12,304 nt of DNA, from assembly GCA_004376325.1 (NCBI GenBank), contig SOKC01000134.1, positions 1-12,304 of the forward strand, given 5' to 3'. Source of the stretch: Actinomycetota bacterium (lineage in GTDB: Bacteria > Actinomycetota > Humimicrobiia > Humimicrobiales > Humimicrobiaceae). Made by a program: the position numbers and the translations under genes. The notes under the pieces were generated by a model, which was not told the DNA's origin, did not search any database, and worked only from the letters and a program-made list of their open reading frames with translations. Shown here in pieces: positions 1-6,722 of this stretch; positions within the stretch are counted from its first letter, which is position 1, and every line of letters begins with the position of its first letter.

Positions 1-2
1 TA

Positions 3-212
3 TCAAGCATATATCAACCGGCCCTTAGGTTCAGGGATCTTACGGCCTAACTCCTTCGCAGTTTCAATCCATTCCTCAATTACTTTAGTAATATTTTCAA
101 GAACCTCTTTATATGATGAACCATCTGCCATACATCCTGGCAGTTCAGGTACTTCCGCAATATATGCCTGATCATCGCTGCTCCAATAAATAATAATTTC
201 ATATTTAAACAT
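3..212 (-). CDS. hicB: HicB-family antitoxin, minimal single-domain form
   Basis: This 69-residue protein matches the HicB antitoxin fold. It begins with a beta strand (residues 2-10), followed by the characteristic block YIAEVPELPGC (17-27) and then a helix rich in Glu and Lys (33-56). HicB proteins bind and neutralise the HicA mRNA interferase. The protein ends soon after the alpha/beta domain, so no ribbon-helix-helix or HTH DNA-binding domain is visible; if the pair is autoregulated, this protein lacks the usual module for it. The start is ATG at 210-212, preceded by a purine-rich GGGGTGA. It shares one base with the hicA stop (TAATG), which implies translational coupling in the toxin-then-antitoxin order. 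The stop lies at 3-5, so the gene is complete. Confidence 0.85.
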   Translation of the reverse strand: MFKYEIIIYWSSDDQAYIAEVPELPGCMADGSSYKEVLENITKVIEEWIETAKELGRKIPEPKGRLIYA

Positions 213-463
213 TATTCACCCCTAAGTCTATACTCTAATATAATATTTCTTACCTGTTTTACTTGATAAGGTTTCGCTTTAATCCCTCTTGATTGTATGT
301 TCAATATCTCCTTTATGCCATCTTTAAAAAAAATATGATGGCTTCCTTTTATCCGCTCTTCAAAACCTAAGTATTTTAACACACCACATAATTCTGAAAA
401 AGAGATATCTCTATCAGAAAATCCACTTAGAATTTTAAGTAATGTTTTCTCAATCTTACTCAT
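212..463 (-). CDS. hicA: HicA-family toxin (mRNA interferase)
   Basis: This 83-residue protein has the HicA signature GSHHIFF (residues 40-46), whose first His (H42) is the expected catalytic residue of this dsRBD-like ribonuclease family. It is preceded by the helix FSELCGVLKYLGF (22-34) and followed by a basic segment with KPYQVKQV (64-71). HicA toxins cleave mRNA and tmRNA, arresting translation until HicB is degraded. The family assignment rests on the GSHH motif together with the adjacent HicB-like gene, which overlaps by one base. I see no Shine-Dalgarno sequence before the ATG; a TATAAT box lies only 8 bases upstream, so the transcript may be nearly leaderless. The pair may be addictive or stress-responsive, but that is inferred from the family. 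Confidence 0.85.
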   Translation of the reverse strand: MSKIEKTLLKILSGFSDRDISFSELCGVLKYLGFEERIKGSHHIFFKDGIKEILNIQSRGIKAKPYQVKQVRNIILEYRLRGE

Positions 464-471
464 ATTTAATC

Positions 472-477
472 ATTATA
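472..477 (-). promoter_or_regulatory. Candidate -10 box for hicAB
   Basis: On the minus strand this reads TATAAT, a perfect -10 hexamer, and it ends 8 bases before the hicA ATG. No convincing -35 element stands 16-18 bases further upstream. If it is used, transcription would start at or just before the start codon, giving a leaderless or near-leaderless hicA message, which fits the absence of a ribosome binding site. In AT-rich DNA such hexamers also occur by chance. Confidence 0.35.
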
Positions 478-515
478 CTATAATATTCAAATTTTATTGG
501 AAAGAAAAATATTAA

Positions 516-695
516 AAGCTCCAACTCAAATTTAAAAAAGATAAGGGGAAGATCGTTTCTATTAAAGTAGAATCTGGTGATTATTTTATTAGGGATGACA
601 AACTAGAAGCTGCTAAGAAAGCCAGAAGTAAGTTCCCTGATAAAATATTTGTATTTTTAGCCTTTCTATTTTCAAATTCAAGAACTTTAAAGTAA
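516..695 (+). pseudogene. Remnant of a small DUF5678-like protein
   Basis: A frame opens after a stop at 513-515 and closes with TAA at 693-695, without an ATG, GTG or TTG at its beginning. It encodes about 59 residues. The core DKGKIVSIKVESGDYF, continuing with KLEAAKKARSKFPDKIF, resembles a widespread family of short proteins (DUF5678-like) in which a GKIVAI strand, a SGDYF strand, a helix and a terminal YPDKIFYF strand recur. Here the normal N-terminus is missing and the end runs into an unrelated tail (LAFLFSNSRTLK), so I read it as a decayed fragment. The family name is recalled from pattern similarity only. A non-canonical start such as an AAG or ATT codon seems unlikely. Confidence 0.5.
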
Positions 696-730
696 TTAAT
701 CAAATTTTTAAATCAGGTAGTAATATCCAT

Positions 731-780
731 TAACTATCATTTTTTTAATCTGACAAACCTTCCTGTAGGAACGATAGTTA
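731..780. repeat. Nested inverted repeats
   Basis: TAACTATC (731-738) and GATAGTTA (773-780) are perfect 8-base inverted copies. Inside their loop, TTCC (760-763) and GGAA (768-771) can form a second short stem around TGTA. On the plus strand the outer arm is followed by a T-rich run, as in a weak terminator, but no intact plus-strand gene ends here. The structure lies within the end of the broken minus-strand gene, so it may be incidental. Confidence 0.4.
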
Positions 781-914
781 TTTTAATTTTATCATTTTGA
801 GAAATTCTATTATCCAGATATTTCTGAATATTCTCTATCTTTTTAAAACCCATTTTTCAGTTTCATCCCGGGTAAAATCTGAATAAAGCAAAACATCAGT
901 ATTTCTATTCTCAT
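737..914 (-). pseudogene. Broken small gene coupled to the malic enzyme gene (unknown family)
   Basis: An ATG at 912-914 overlaps the malic enzyme stop as ATGA. The frame begins MRIEIL and then stops quickly. A second frame continues with DVLLYSDFTRDETEKWV until a TAG, and a third frame reads KKIENIQKYLDNRIS and on through TIVPTGRFVRLKK to the TGA at 737-739. Adding one base near the sixth codon and one A in the AAAAA run would join all three into a single protein of about 60 residues. That pattern suggests a recently broken gene or two sequencing errors. The last piece alone could be translated from the ATG at 851-853 as 38 residues. I do not recognise the family. Confidence 0.4.
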
Positions 915-2137
915 AACCGGTTTTCCATAATTTTTTTTGCCTTTTTTTCAATAAATTCTAAATCTACCTCACCGCGCGTATTACCGGTCTCCATAGCAGC
1001 CCTGGCTACACTTACCGCAACAGCCGGTAGAACCCTCCTGTCAAAGGGTTTGGGAATAATGTAATCTTCCTTTAGATTATCACTCACAATTTCCGAAATG
1101 GCTTTTACAGCAGTCAGTTTCATTTCTGTGTTTATTTCTATTGCCCTCGCGTCAAGAGCTCCCCTGAATATTCCTGGAAATGCCAGTACATTATTAACCT
1201 GATTAGGATAATCGCTTCTTCCAGTAGCAATAATCCTGACACCACATTCCATTGCAAGCTCTGGTTTAATTTCAGGCTCTGGATTTGCCAGGGCAAATAT
1301 AATTGGATTTTTCTTCATCTTTCTTATCATTTCGGCAGCCAGGACATTTGCCACTGATACCCCGATGAATACATCGGCATCCTCCAATGCACAGGATAGG
1401 TCTCCTTTTATATTATTTGAATTTGTAAGTTCTGCCAGCCTTTGCTTTGCGGTATTCAAGCCTTCCCTGCCCTTATATATTATTCCTTCGCTGTCGCACA
1501 CAATAATATCGGTTGCACTGATGCAATTTAATAAATTTACAATAGAGTTACCGGCTGCTCCTGCTCCATTTATTACTATTTTTACCTCTGTTATGTCTTT
1601 CCTGTAAATCTTCAGAGCGCTGAACAGCCCGGCCAGAGTTACAATGGCAGTCCCATGCTGATCATCATGGAAGATAAGCATATTTGTTTCTCTCTTCAGC
1701 CTGTCCTCGATCTCAAAACACCTGGGCGCGGCAATGTCCTCCAGGTTTATCCCTGCAAATGATGGCTCCAGCATTTTTATAGTACTTATAACTACTTCAT
1801 TATCCTGGCTGTCTACGCATATAGGAAAGGCAGATACTCCTCCAAACTGCTTAAATAACACACATTTTCCTTCCATTACCGGAAGAGCTGCTCTGGCTCC
1901 GATATTTCCAAGACCCAGTACCGCGGAGCCATCAGATACTACTGCAATCATATTGCCTCTGGCTGTATATGTATTCAGTTCCTCAGGATTTTTAGCAATT
2001 ATACGGCAGGGTTCTGCAACGCCTGGGGAATATGCGAGGGACAAGTCATGTTCGCTATTGGTTTTTACTTTACTTATTATATCAATCTTACCAACATTTT
2101 TTTTATGCATTTCCAGCGCTTCTTTATAAATATTCAA
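911..2137 (-). CDS. NAD(P)-dependent malic enzyme, short bacterial form
   Basis: This 408-residue protein oxidatively decarboxylates malate to pyruvate and CO2 while reducing NAD(P). It is the short form, without a phosphotransacetylase domain. Motifs in order are LAYSPGVAEPC (34-44) with the catalytic Tyr36; GNMIAVVSDGSAVLGLGNIG (61-80); Lys91 in EGKCVLFK; the metal site E133-D134 and FHDDQHGTA (156-164) with D158 and D159; the dinucleotide fold GAGAAG (191-196); and ALANPEPE (282-289). Cofactor preference cannot be read safely. The start is TTG at 2135-2137: a strong AGGTGA lies 7 bases upstream, and the first in-frame ATG (residue 10) would cut into the first helix. It is transcribed away from the phosphatase-kinase pair. 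It could supply NADPH and pyruvate for fatty-acid synthesis, which is inference. Confidence 0.93.
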   Translation of the reverse strand: MNIYKEALEMHKKNVGKIDIISKVKTNSEHDLSLAYSPGVAEPCRIIAKNPEELNTYTARGNMIAVVSDGSAVLGLGNIGARAALPVMEGKCVLFKQFGGVSAFPICVDSQDNEVVISTIKMLEPSFAGINLEDIAAPRCFEIEDRLKRETNMLIFHDDQHGTAIVTLAGLFSALKIYRKDITEVKIVINGAGAAGNSIVNLLNCISATDIIVCDSEGIIYKGREGLNTAKQRLAELTNSNNIKGDLSCALEDADVFIGVSVANVLAAEMIRKMKKNPIIFALANPEPEIKPELAMECGVRIIATGRSDYPNQVNNVLAFPGIFRGALDARAIEINTEMKLTAVKAISEIVSDNLKEDYIIPKPFDRRVLPAVAVSVARAAMETGNTRGEVDLEFIEKKAKKIMENRL

Positions 2138-2144
2138 TTGATTT

Positions 2145-2150
2145 TCACCT
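2145..2150 (-). promoter_or_regulatory. Ribosome binding site that decides the malic enzyme TTG start
   Basis: AGGTGA on the minus strand stands 7 bases before the TTG at 2135-2137. There is no nearby ATG in frame, so this site is the main reason for choosing the TTG start. Confidence 0.7.
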
Positions 2151-2196
2151 ATTCTTTTCTATTTTTAATAATTTAATTTTAATACATATTTATGAT

Positions 2197-2224
2197 ACTA
2201 GTTTTTATATTCTTTAGCACTAGT
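2197..2224. repeat. Paired ACTAGT hexamers in the divergent intergenic region
   Basis: ACTAGT, itself palindromic, occurs at 2197-2202 and again at 2219-2224, spaced 22 bases apart (about two helical turns). A third CTAG core stands at 2247-2250. They lie between the malic enzyme gene and the phosphatase-kinase pair and could be paired operator sites. The hexamers are short and the region is AT-rich, so chance is a real alternative. Apart from these and the -10 box at 2328-2333, I see nothing definite in 2138-2363. Confidence 0.25.
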
Positions 2225-2327
2225 TAATAATTATTTTTTAAATTTTCTAGTATATTTATTTAATGCTACCACTACTGGAAGCTCTCCACCAGATAAAAAA
2301 TCAGAAACTAACACGTAATTTAACAGG

Positions 2328-2333
2328 TATAAT
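2328..2333 (+). promoter_or_regulatory. Candidate -10 box for the phosphatase-kinase pair
   Basis: TATAAT stands 30 bases before the ATG at 2364. The hexamer 17 bases upstream is not a good -35 match, so this is only a candidate. No clear Shine-Dalgarno sequence follows it before either ATG of the phosphatase gene. Confidence 0.35.
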
Positions 2334-2363
2334 TTTATTAATGGTAAATTATGACATATAATA

Positions 2364-3122
2364 ATGCACATGGAATATTTCGCAGATACAGACATTGGGA
2401 AATATAGAGAAAAAAATGAAGATTACCTTTATGCTAAAAGCAACCTGTTTATTGTAGCCGATGGTATGGGAGGACACATTGCTGGAGAGGTTGCAAGCAG
2501 AATTGCTGTTGAAACTTTCATAGAAAATTTTAATAGCAGCCTGAAAGATAGAAGTAAAAAAATTTCAGCTAATAAAAAAACAGATATTCTAGACTCCAGC
2601 CAGATAAAGGAACTACTGCTTAAAAGCATTAAAAGTGCCAACAGGAAAATATTTAGTAAAGCAATCCTGCAACCTGAATATTATGGTATGGGAACCACAT
2701 TTACTGGATGCTGTATCCAGCAAGACAAAGCATATACAATTCATGTGGGTGACAGCAGACTTTATATTAAAAGAGGCAGTGAGTTTAATCTGTTAACTTC
2801 CGATCATACCATCGTTGGTGAATTATTCAGAAGAGGAGAAATAAGCTATGAGCAAACTTTCAATCATCCCCAAAGAAACTACCTTACAAATGTCCTCGGA
2901 GTTGCAAAAGATATAGATCCGGACTTCTTTTCACATAAAGTCTTACCTGAAGATATACTGCTCCTGTGTTCTGATGGACTTAATTCCATGTTGAGGGATG
3001 AAGATATTGCTAATATTATTGATAAATATAAAGATACTAAAGATATTGCAAAGAATCTTATAAAAGGTGCAATAAAAAAAGGTGGTCTGGATAATATAAC
3101 AGTTATAGTTGTAAAAATTTAA
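2364..3122 (+). CDS. prpC: PP2C-family Ser/Thr protein phosphatase (PrpC/Stp type)
   Basis: This 252-residue cytoplasmic metal-dependent phosphatase removes phosphate from Ser/Thr residues on its partner kinase and that kinase's substrates. Motifs are TDIGKYREKNED (9-20); VADGMGGHIAGEVAS (31-45) with metal ligands D33 and G34; GMGTTFTGC (108-116); HVGDSRLY (127-134); LLLCSDGLNSML (199-210) with D204; and GGLDNITVIVV (240-250) with D243. All expected metal-binding aspartates are present and the length is normal. Two ATGs compete: 2364 and 2370 (residue 3). Neither has a clear ribosome binding site, and the second would give the more usual short N-terminus. The kinase gene begins 3 bases after its stop, so the two form one unit acting in opposite directions. 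Confidence 0.93.
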   Translation: MHMEYFADTDIGKYREKNEDYLYAKSNLFIVADGMGGHIAGEVASRIAVETFIENFNSSLKDRSKKISANKKTDILDSSQIKELLLKSIKSANRKIFSKAILQPEYYGMGTTFTGCCIQQDKAYTIHVGDSRLYIKRGSEFNLLTSDHTIVGELFRRGEISYEQTFNHPQRNYLTNVLGVAKDIDPDFFSHKVLPEDILLLCSDGLNSMLRDEDIANIIDKYKDTKDIAKNLIKGAIKKGGLDNITVIVVKI

Positions 3123-3125
3123 GAT

Positions 3126-4946
3126 ATGCCCGAGAAAGATTTTAGAAAATATAAATTAATCTCAAAAAGATACAGGATAATCAAAAAGATAGCTTCGGGT
3201 GGAATGGCTGATATCTTTCTGGGAGATGACTTAAAACTGAACAGAAAAGTCGCTGTAAAAGTATTATCTGCTAATTACGCAGGTGATAGAAACTTTGTGG
3301 CAAGATTCAAGAGTGAAGCGCAAATCCTGGCCAGGCTTAGTCATCCTAATATTGTCCAGGTATATGACTGGGGAGAATTTAATGGCTCCTATTTTATTTG
3401 CATGGAATATGTTGAGGGAGAAAGTTTAAAGGAAATAATAGAAAAAAAGGGTCCACTGCCCCCTGAGACTATTGCTGACTATGCTATACAAATCTCCAGC
3501 GCACTGCTGACAGCTCATAAAAACAACCTCATACACCGTGATATTAAGCCCCAGAATATACTTGTAACTCCGGAAGAAAAAGTTAAAGTTACTGATTTTG
3601 GCATTGCAAAATCCCTCACCACCGATGTCACCAAAACATTGAATATAATGGGAACAGCTCATTACATCTCACCTGAACAGGCGAAGGGAGAAGTTTTAGA
3701 CCACCGGACAGATATTTACTCATTAGGGATTGTACTTTATGAAATGTTAACTGCAGATGTTCCTTTTAGAGGGAGTAACTCAATTGACATTAGTCTGAAA
3801 CATATAAATGAAAAACCTTTAAAGCCATCAGAGTTGATGGAAAATATACCAGAGAAATTAGAAGATATAATAATGCACTGTATGGAAAAAAATCCCCTGG
3901 CGCGCTATCCAACTGTAAGAGAACTGATAGGCGATCTTCAAAAATACGAGACCGATAAACCTTTAAGTTTTAGCGCCAAAGGACAAAATTTAAATAGAGC
4001 CGGTGTATTTATAAAAAAAATAAGGCCTCATCTGGCCACTATTATTATAGCAGCTTTTATGATTGCCTTTCTGTTCCTATTTATATTTTATAGTTATAAA
4101 TACTATAATAGTACTGCCGGTCACAATATGGTATCAGTTCCCCCACTTGAAAATATTCCAGCTGAAAATGCGAAAGAAATACTGGCACTATTTGATCTGA
4201 ATTTGATAGTAAAAGACGAAATCTACAATTCAGAAATCCCGGAAGGATTTATCATAGAACAGACTCCAGAACCCGGGAAAAATGTTCCAGCCGGCAGCGA
4301 TATTGAGGCAATCCTTAGCAGAGGTCAGGAAATAACCTATATCTTAACCCCTAATCTGATCGGTCTCAGCATGGAAGAAGCCTCAAATATATTAAAGGAT
4401 TTTGGACTTGTAAAAGTGGTTATTTCCAAAGAATACTCCAGTACTTTTAAAAAAAATCTGATAATAGACCAGAGCCCGCAGTTTAGCGAAAAAATTGAAC
4501 CTGGAGGATCCGTTAATATAATTGTGAGCAAGGGTAAAGAGACTATCGTTATACCCAATATTATTGACCTGGATTTTAGAAATGCGTCAAATCACCTCAA
4601 ATCCCTTGGCTTGATAGTAATAAGCAGCAAAGCTCCGTTAACAGGTATCGTAAATGAACCAGGGATAGTCATGAAAGTAATCCCATCCCCGGGTTCCAGA
4701 GTTGATGTAAATAGTGTGGTGGAACTGGTAATTTCAACAAGCGAGCTACTTGTTCCTGTTCCTAATCTGGTGCAGCTCAGCCTGGAGCAAGCTAAAAATA
4801 TACTTGATTCTGATAATATCAATTATGAAATAAGTTATATAAACACGGATTACTCAGTACAGGAAGGTACAGTTTTAGGCCAAAATCCTGAAGCCGGGAC
4901 CTACATTTCCCCGGGCTCCAGTATCATTTTATTTATAGGCAGGTAG
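3126..4946 (+). CDS. prkC: PASTA-domain Ser/Thr protein kinase (PrkC/PknB/Stk type)
   Basis: This 606-residue membrane kinase has a cytoplasmic Hanks-type domain (about 14-275), a basic juxtamembrane linker, one transmembrane helix (about 304-323) and four extracellular PASTA repeats (about 335-400, 404-470, 472-538, 541-605). Kinase residues are complete: the glycine loop ASGGMADIF (23-31), Lys45 in VAVKVL, Glu64, HRDIKPQN (137-144), DFG (157-159) and SPE (182-184). Threonines 165, 166, 169 and 171 in the activation loop are likely autophosphorylation sites. PASTA domains in this family sense muropeptides or uncrosslinked peptidoglycan, linking cell-wall state to division, metabolism or germination. 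It starts 3 bases after the phosphatase stop, without its own ribosome binding site, so it is probably translationally coupled. It converges on accA. Confidence 0.95.
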   Translation: MPEKDFRKYKLISKRYRIIKKIASGGMADIFLGDDLKLNRKVAVKVLSANYAGDRNFVARFKSEAQILARLSHPNIVQVYDWGEFNGSYFICMEYVEGESLKEIIEKKGPLPPETIADYAIQISSALLTAHKNNLIHRDIKPQNILVTPEEKVKVTDFGIAKSLTTDVTKTLNIMGTAHYISPEQAKGEVLDHRTDIYSLGIVLYEMLTADVPFRGSNSIDISLKHINEKPLKPSELMENIPEKLEDIIMHCMEKNPLARYPTVRELIGDLQKYETDKPLSFSAKGQNLNRAGVFIKKIRPHLATIIIAAFMIAFLFLFIFYSYKYYNSTAGHNMVSVPPLENIPAENAKEILALFDLNLIVKDEIYNSEIPEGFIIEQTPEPGKNVPAGSDIEAILSRGQEITYILTPNLIGLSMEEASNILKDFGLVKVVISKEYSSTFKKNLIIDQSPQFSEKIEPGGSVNIIVSKGKETIVIPNIIDLDFRNASNHLKSLGLIVISSKAPLTGIVNEPGIVMKVIPSPGSRVDVNSVVELVISTSELLVPVPNLVQLSLEQAKNILDSDNINYEISYINTDYSVQEGTVLGQNPEAGTYISPGSSIILFIGR

Positions 4947-4952
4947 GACCTG
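4940..4952. terminator. Weak hairpin at the convergent kinase/accA junction
   Basis: CAGGT (4940-4944) and ACCTG (4948-4952) can pair around a three-base loop. The hairpin includes the kinase stop codon and fills the 6-base gap between the convergent genes. The stem is short and no T-run follows in either direction, so an intrinsic terminator is doubtful. Either way, transcripts from the two strands probably overlap here. Confidence 0.2.
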
Positions 4953-5927
4953 TTATTCGGTACCGAAAAATCCCATGGATTCAAATTTCTTAGCTCTTCT
5001 GGATTTTAATTCTTCTCCAGAAATGCCGGCAAACCTCTCCAGCGCACCAATAATATATTTTTTTACAATCTTTACCATTCTACCGGGCGCATTCTGAGCC
5101 CCGCCAATGGGTTCGGGGATAATCCTATCTATTATCTTGAGTCTAAGCATATCTCTTGAAGTCAGCCTTAGTTCCCTTGCTGCCAGTTTAGTACCGGAAG
5201 GATTTTTCCATAGAATAGCTGCGCATCCTTCTGGTGAAATGACCGAGTAAGTGGAATTTTCCAGCATTGCCACTTCATTTCCAACAGCCAGCGCCAGCGC
5301 TCCCCCGCTTCCTCCTTCACCAATTAAAATAGCAATAATGGGAACCTTAACTTCAAACATAAGCAAGATACTTTTTGCAATAGCGCTGGCCTGTCCATCA
5401 TCCTCAGCTTCAAGAGCAGGGTACGCTCCTGGCGTATCTATTAAAGTGACAATAGGAAAACCAAACCTGTCGGCCAGCCGCATAATCCTCTGGGATTTTC
5501 TATATCCCTGAGGTATGCTCATACCAAAGTTATACTCCAATCTCTGCTTTATATCCTTGCCTTTATTATGCCCCATAACAGCAACAGTCTTTCCATTAAT
5601 CTTACCCAGACCTGCAGCAATCGACCTGTCCTCACCGGTCAGCCTGTCACCGGAAAGTTTCACAAAATCTTCAAAAATACCATTTATGTAATCCAGGCAT
5701 TGTGGTCGGTTTTCATCTCTCGAAAGCTCCACGATCTTCCAGACTCTTTTAGCGTCCCTTTCAACTTTTTTATAACTTTCAATTTTCCGGGAAAGATCTC
5801 TTTCTGCATCCTTAAAATGTATGCCGGTAAAGAAAGGGATCTTTTTCAATTTTTCAAGCTTGGATAGTGACCCTAAAATCTCTTTAAGATAACTTTTTGG
5901 AATTTCTTCCAGCTTTTTTAAATCCAT
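4953..5927 (-). CDS. accA: Acetyl-CoA carboxylase carboxyltransferase subunit alpha
   Basis: AccA pairs with AccD to move the carboxyl group from carboxybiotin on AccB to acetyl-CoA, forming malonyl-CoA. The 324 residues are close to the E. coli length. Recognisable blocks are LSGDRLTGEDRSI (91-103), VAVMGHNKGKD (115-125), NFGMSIPQGYRK (133-144), TLIDTPGAYP (161-170), IGEGGSGGALAL (202-213) with the glycines forming the oxyanion site, and SVISPEGCAAILWK (228-241). The N-terminal helical region (1-70) is divergent. The start at 5925-5927 is preceded by AAGGA that overlaps the accD stop, with a 6-base gap between genes. It is the last gene of the fatty-acid operon. Its partners accB and accC are not in this window. 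Confidence 0.96.
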   Translation of the reverse strand: MDLKKLEEIPKSYLKEILGSLSKLEKLKKIPFFTGIHFKDAERDLSRKIESYKKVERDAKRVWKIVELSRDENRPQCLDYINGIFEDFVKLSGDRLTGEDRSIAAGLGKINGKTVAVMGHNKGKDIKQRLEYNFGMSIPQGYRKSQRIMRLADRFGFPIVTLIDTPGAYPALEAEDDGQASAIAKSILLMFEVKVPIIAILIGEGGSGGALALAVGNEVAMLENSTYSVISPEGCAAILWKNPSGTKLAARELRLTSRDMLRLKIIDRIIPEPIGGAQNAPGRMVKIVKKYIIGALERFAGISGEELKSRRAKKFESMGFFGTE

Positions 5928-5933
5928 ACCATA

Positions 5934-6710
5934 TCATTCCTTAAATAACTTTAACAGATTAGTCAGGGTATTCTTGAGATCACTTCTATTTACAATCATA
6001 TCCACCTGACCATTTTTTAAATTCCTCTCTGAAGTTCCAAAATCCGGAGGAAGATTCTTTTTTATAGTCTGTTTTACAACTCTTGGGCCTGCGAAGCAGA
6101 AGAGCGCGTCAGGTTCCGCTATTATGATATCTGCAATTGTGGCAAAGCTTGCGCTAACACCTCCAGAAGTGGGATTGGTAATTATGGTTATATAGGGGAT
6201 TTTATTCTCCTTTACTCTGTTCACACTGGAGACTGTCTTTGCCATTTGCATCAGAGATATTACCCCCTCCTGCATTCTTGCTCCACCTGATGCGCAGAAT
6301 ATAACCAGGGGAATATTTTTTTCAATACAGTAATTGGATAAAATCTTAATCTTCTCTCCTACCACACTTCCCATGCTTCCGCCCATAAAACCAAAATCCA
6401 TAATACCAAGGGCAACATCATTTCCATCTATCTTTGCCTCACCAATGATGACTGCTTCATTCAGGCTGGTTTTAAGCTTTGTCTCTTTCAGTCTTACACT
6501 ATAAGACTTGACATCATAAAATTTCAAAAAATCATCTGAATTAATATTCTTTCCAAGCTCGATAAAACTATTGCTGTCTACAGTAATTTGTAATCTGTCC
6601 CTTGCATTAATATAATGGTGATAATTGCAGTACGGACATACCCACAGATTTAATATAAAAATTTCATTTTCAATATCCTTAGTGCAATTCTTGCATTTGA
6701 TTTTTTCCAT
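5934..6710 (-). CDS. accD: Acetyl-CoA carboxylase carboxyltransferase subunit beta
   Basis: AccD binds AccA in the carboxyltransferase heterotetramer. The 258 residues begin with a zinc ribbon of two CxxC pairs (C6/C9 and C25/C28), followed by the crotonase-like fold: GGSMGSVVGEKI (110-121), FCASGGARMQEG (138-149) and TNPTSGGVSASFA (178-190), then FAGPRVVKQTI (206-216) and VDMIVNR (236-242). It is shorter than E. coli AccD (about 300 residues) because both ends are trimmed, but all core motifs are present, so it should be functional. It starts 12 bases after the fabF stop behind a GGGG run, a modest ribosome binding site. In E. coli accD and accA are separate; here they are adjacent, which favours equal production. 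Confidence 0.95.
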   Translation of the reverse strand: MEKIKCKNCTKDIENEIFILNLWVCPYCNYHHYINARDRLQITVDSNSFIELGKNINSDDFLKFYDVKSYSVRLKETKLKTSLNEAVIIGEAKIDGNDVALGIMDFGFMGGSMGSVVGEKIKILSNYCIEKNIPLVIFCASGGARMQEGVISLMQMAKTVSSVNRVKENKIPYITIITNPTSGGVSASFATIADIIIAEPDALFCFAGPRVVKQTIKKNLPPDFGTSERNLKNGQVDMIVNRSDLKNTLTNLLKLFKE

Positions 6711-6722
6711 CTTATGCCCCGT

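Larger units (their letters stand above)
464..910. other. Gene-poor stretch with decayed coding fragments
   Basis: No intact gene is visible in these roughly 450 bases. They contain the hicA upstream region, an open fragment without a start on the plus strand (516-695), about 40 bases of plain AT-rich sequence, and a broken small gene on the minus strand that runs up to the malic enzyme stop. The mix of a toxin-antitoxin pair and two decayed genes suggests a site of past insertion and loss. Confidence 0.6.

Noticed and set aside
1365..2217. Open frames on the plus strand opposite the malic enzyme gene
   Set aside because: They are antisense shadows of a gene with full malic enzyme motifs; their translations are low-complexity Ser/Pro/Ile-rich and have no domain signature.
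2202..2318. A plus-strand open stretch before the phosphatase gene ending GSSPPDKKSETNT
   Set aside because: It has no start codon after the preceding stop, the composition is low-complexity, and I recognise no family; probably chance.
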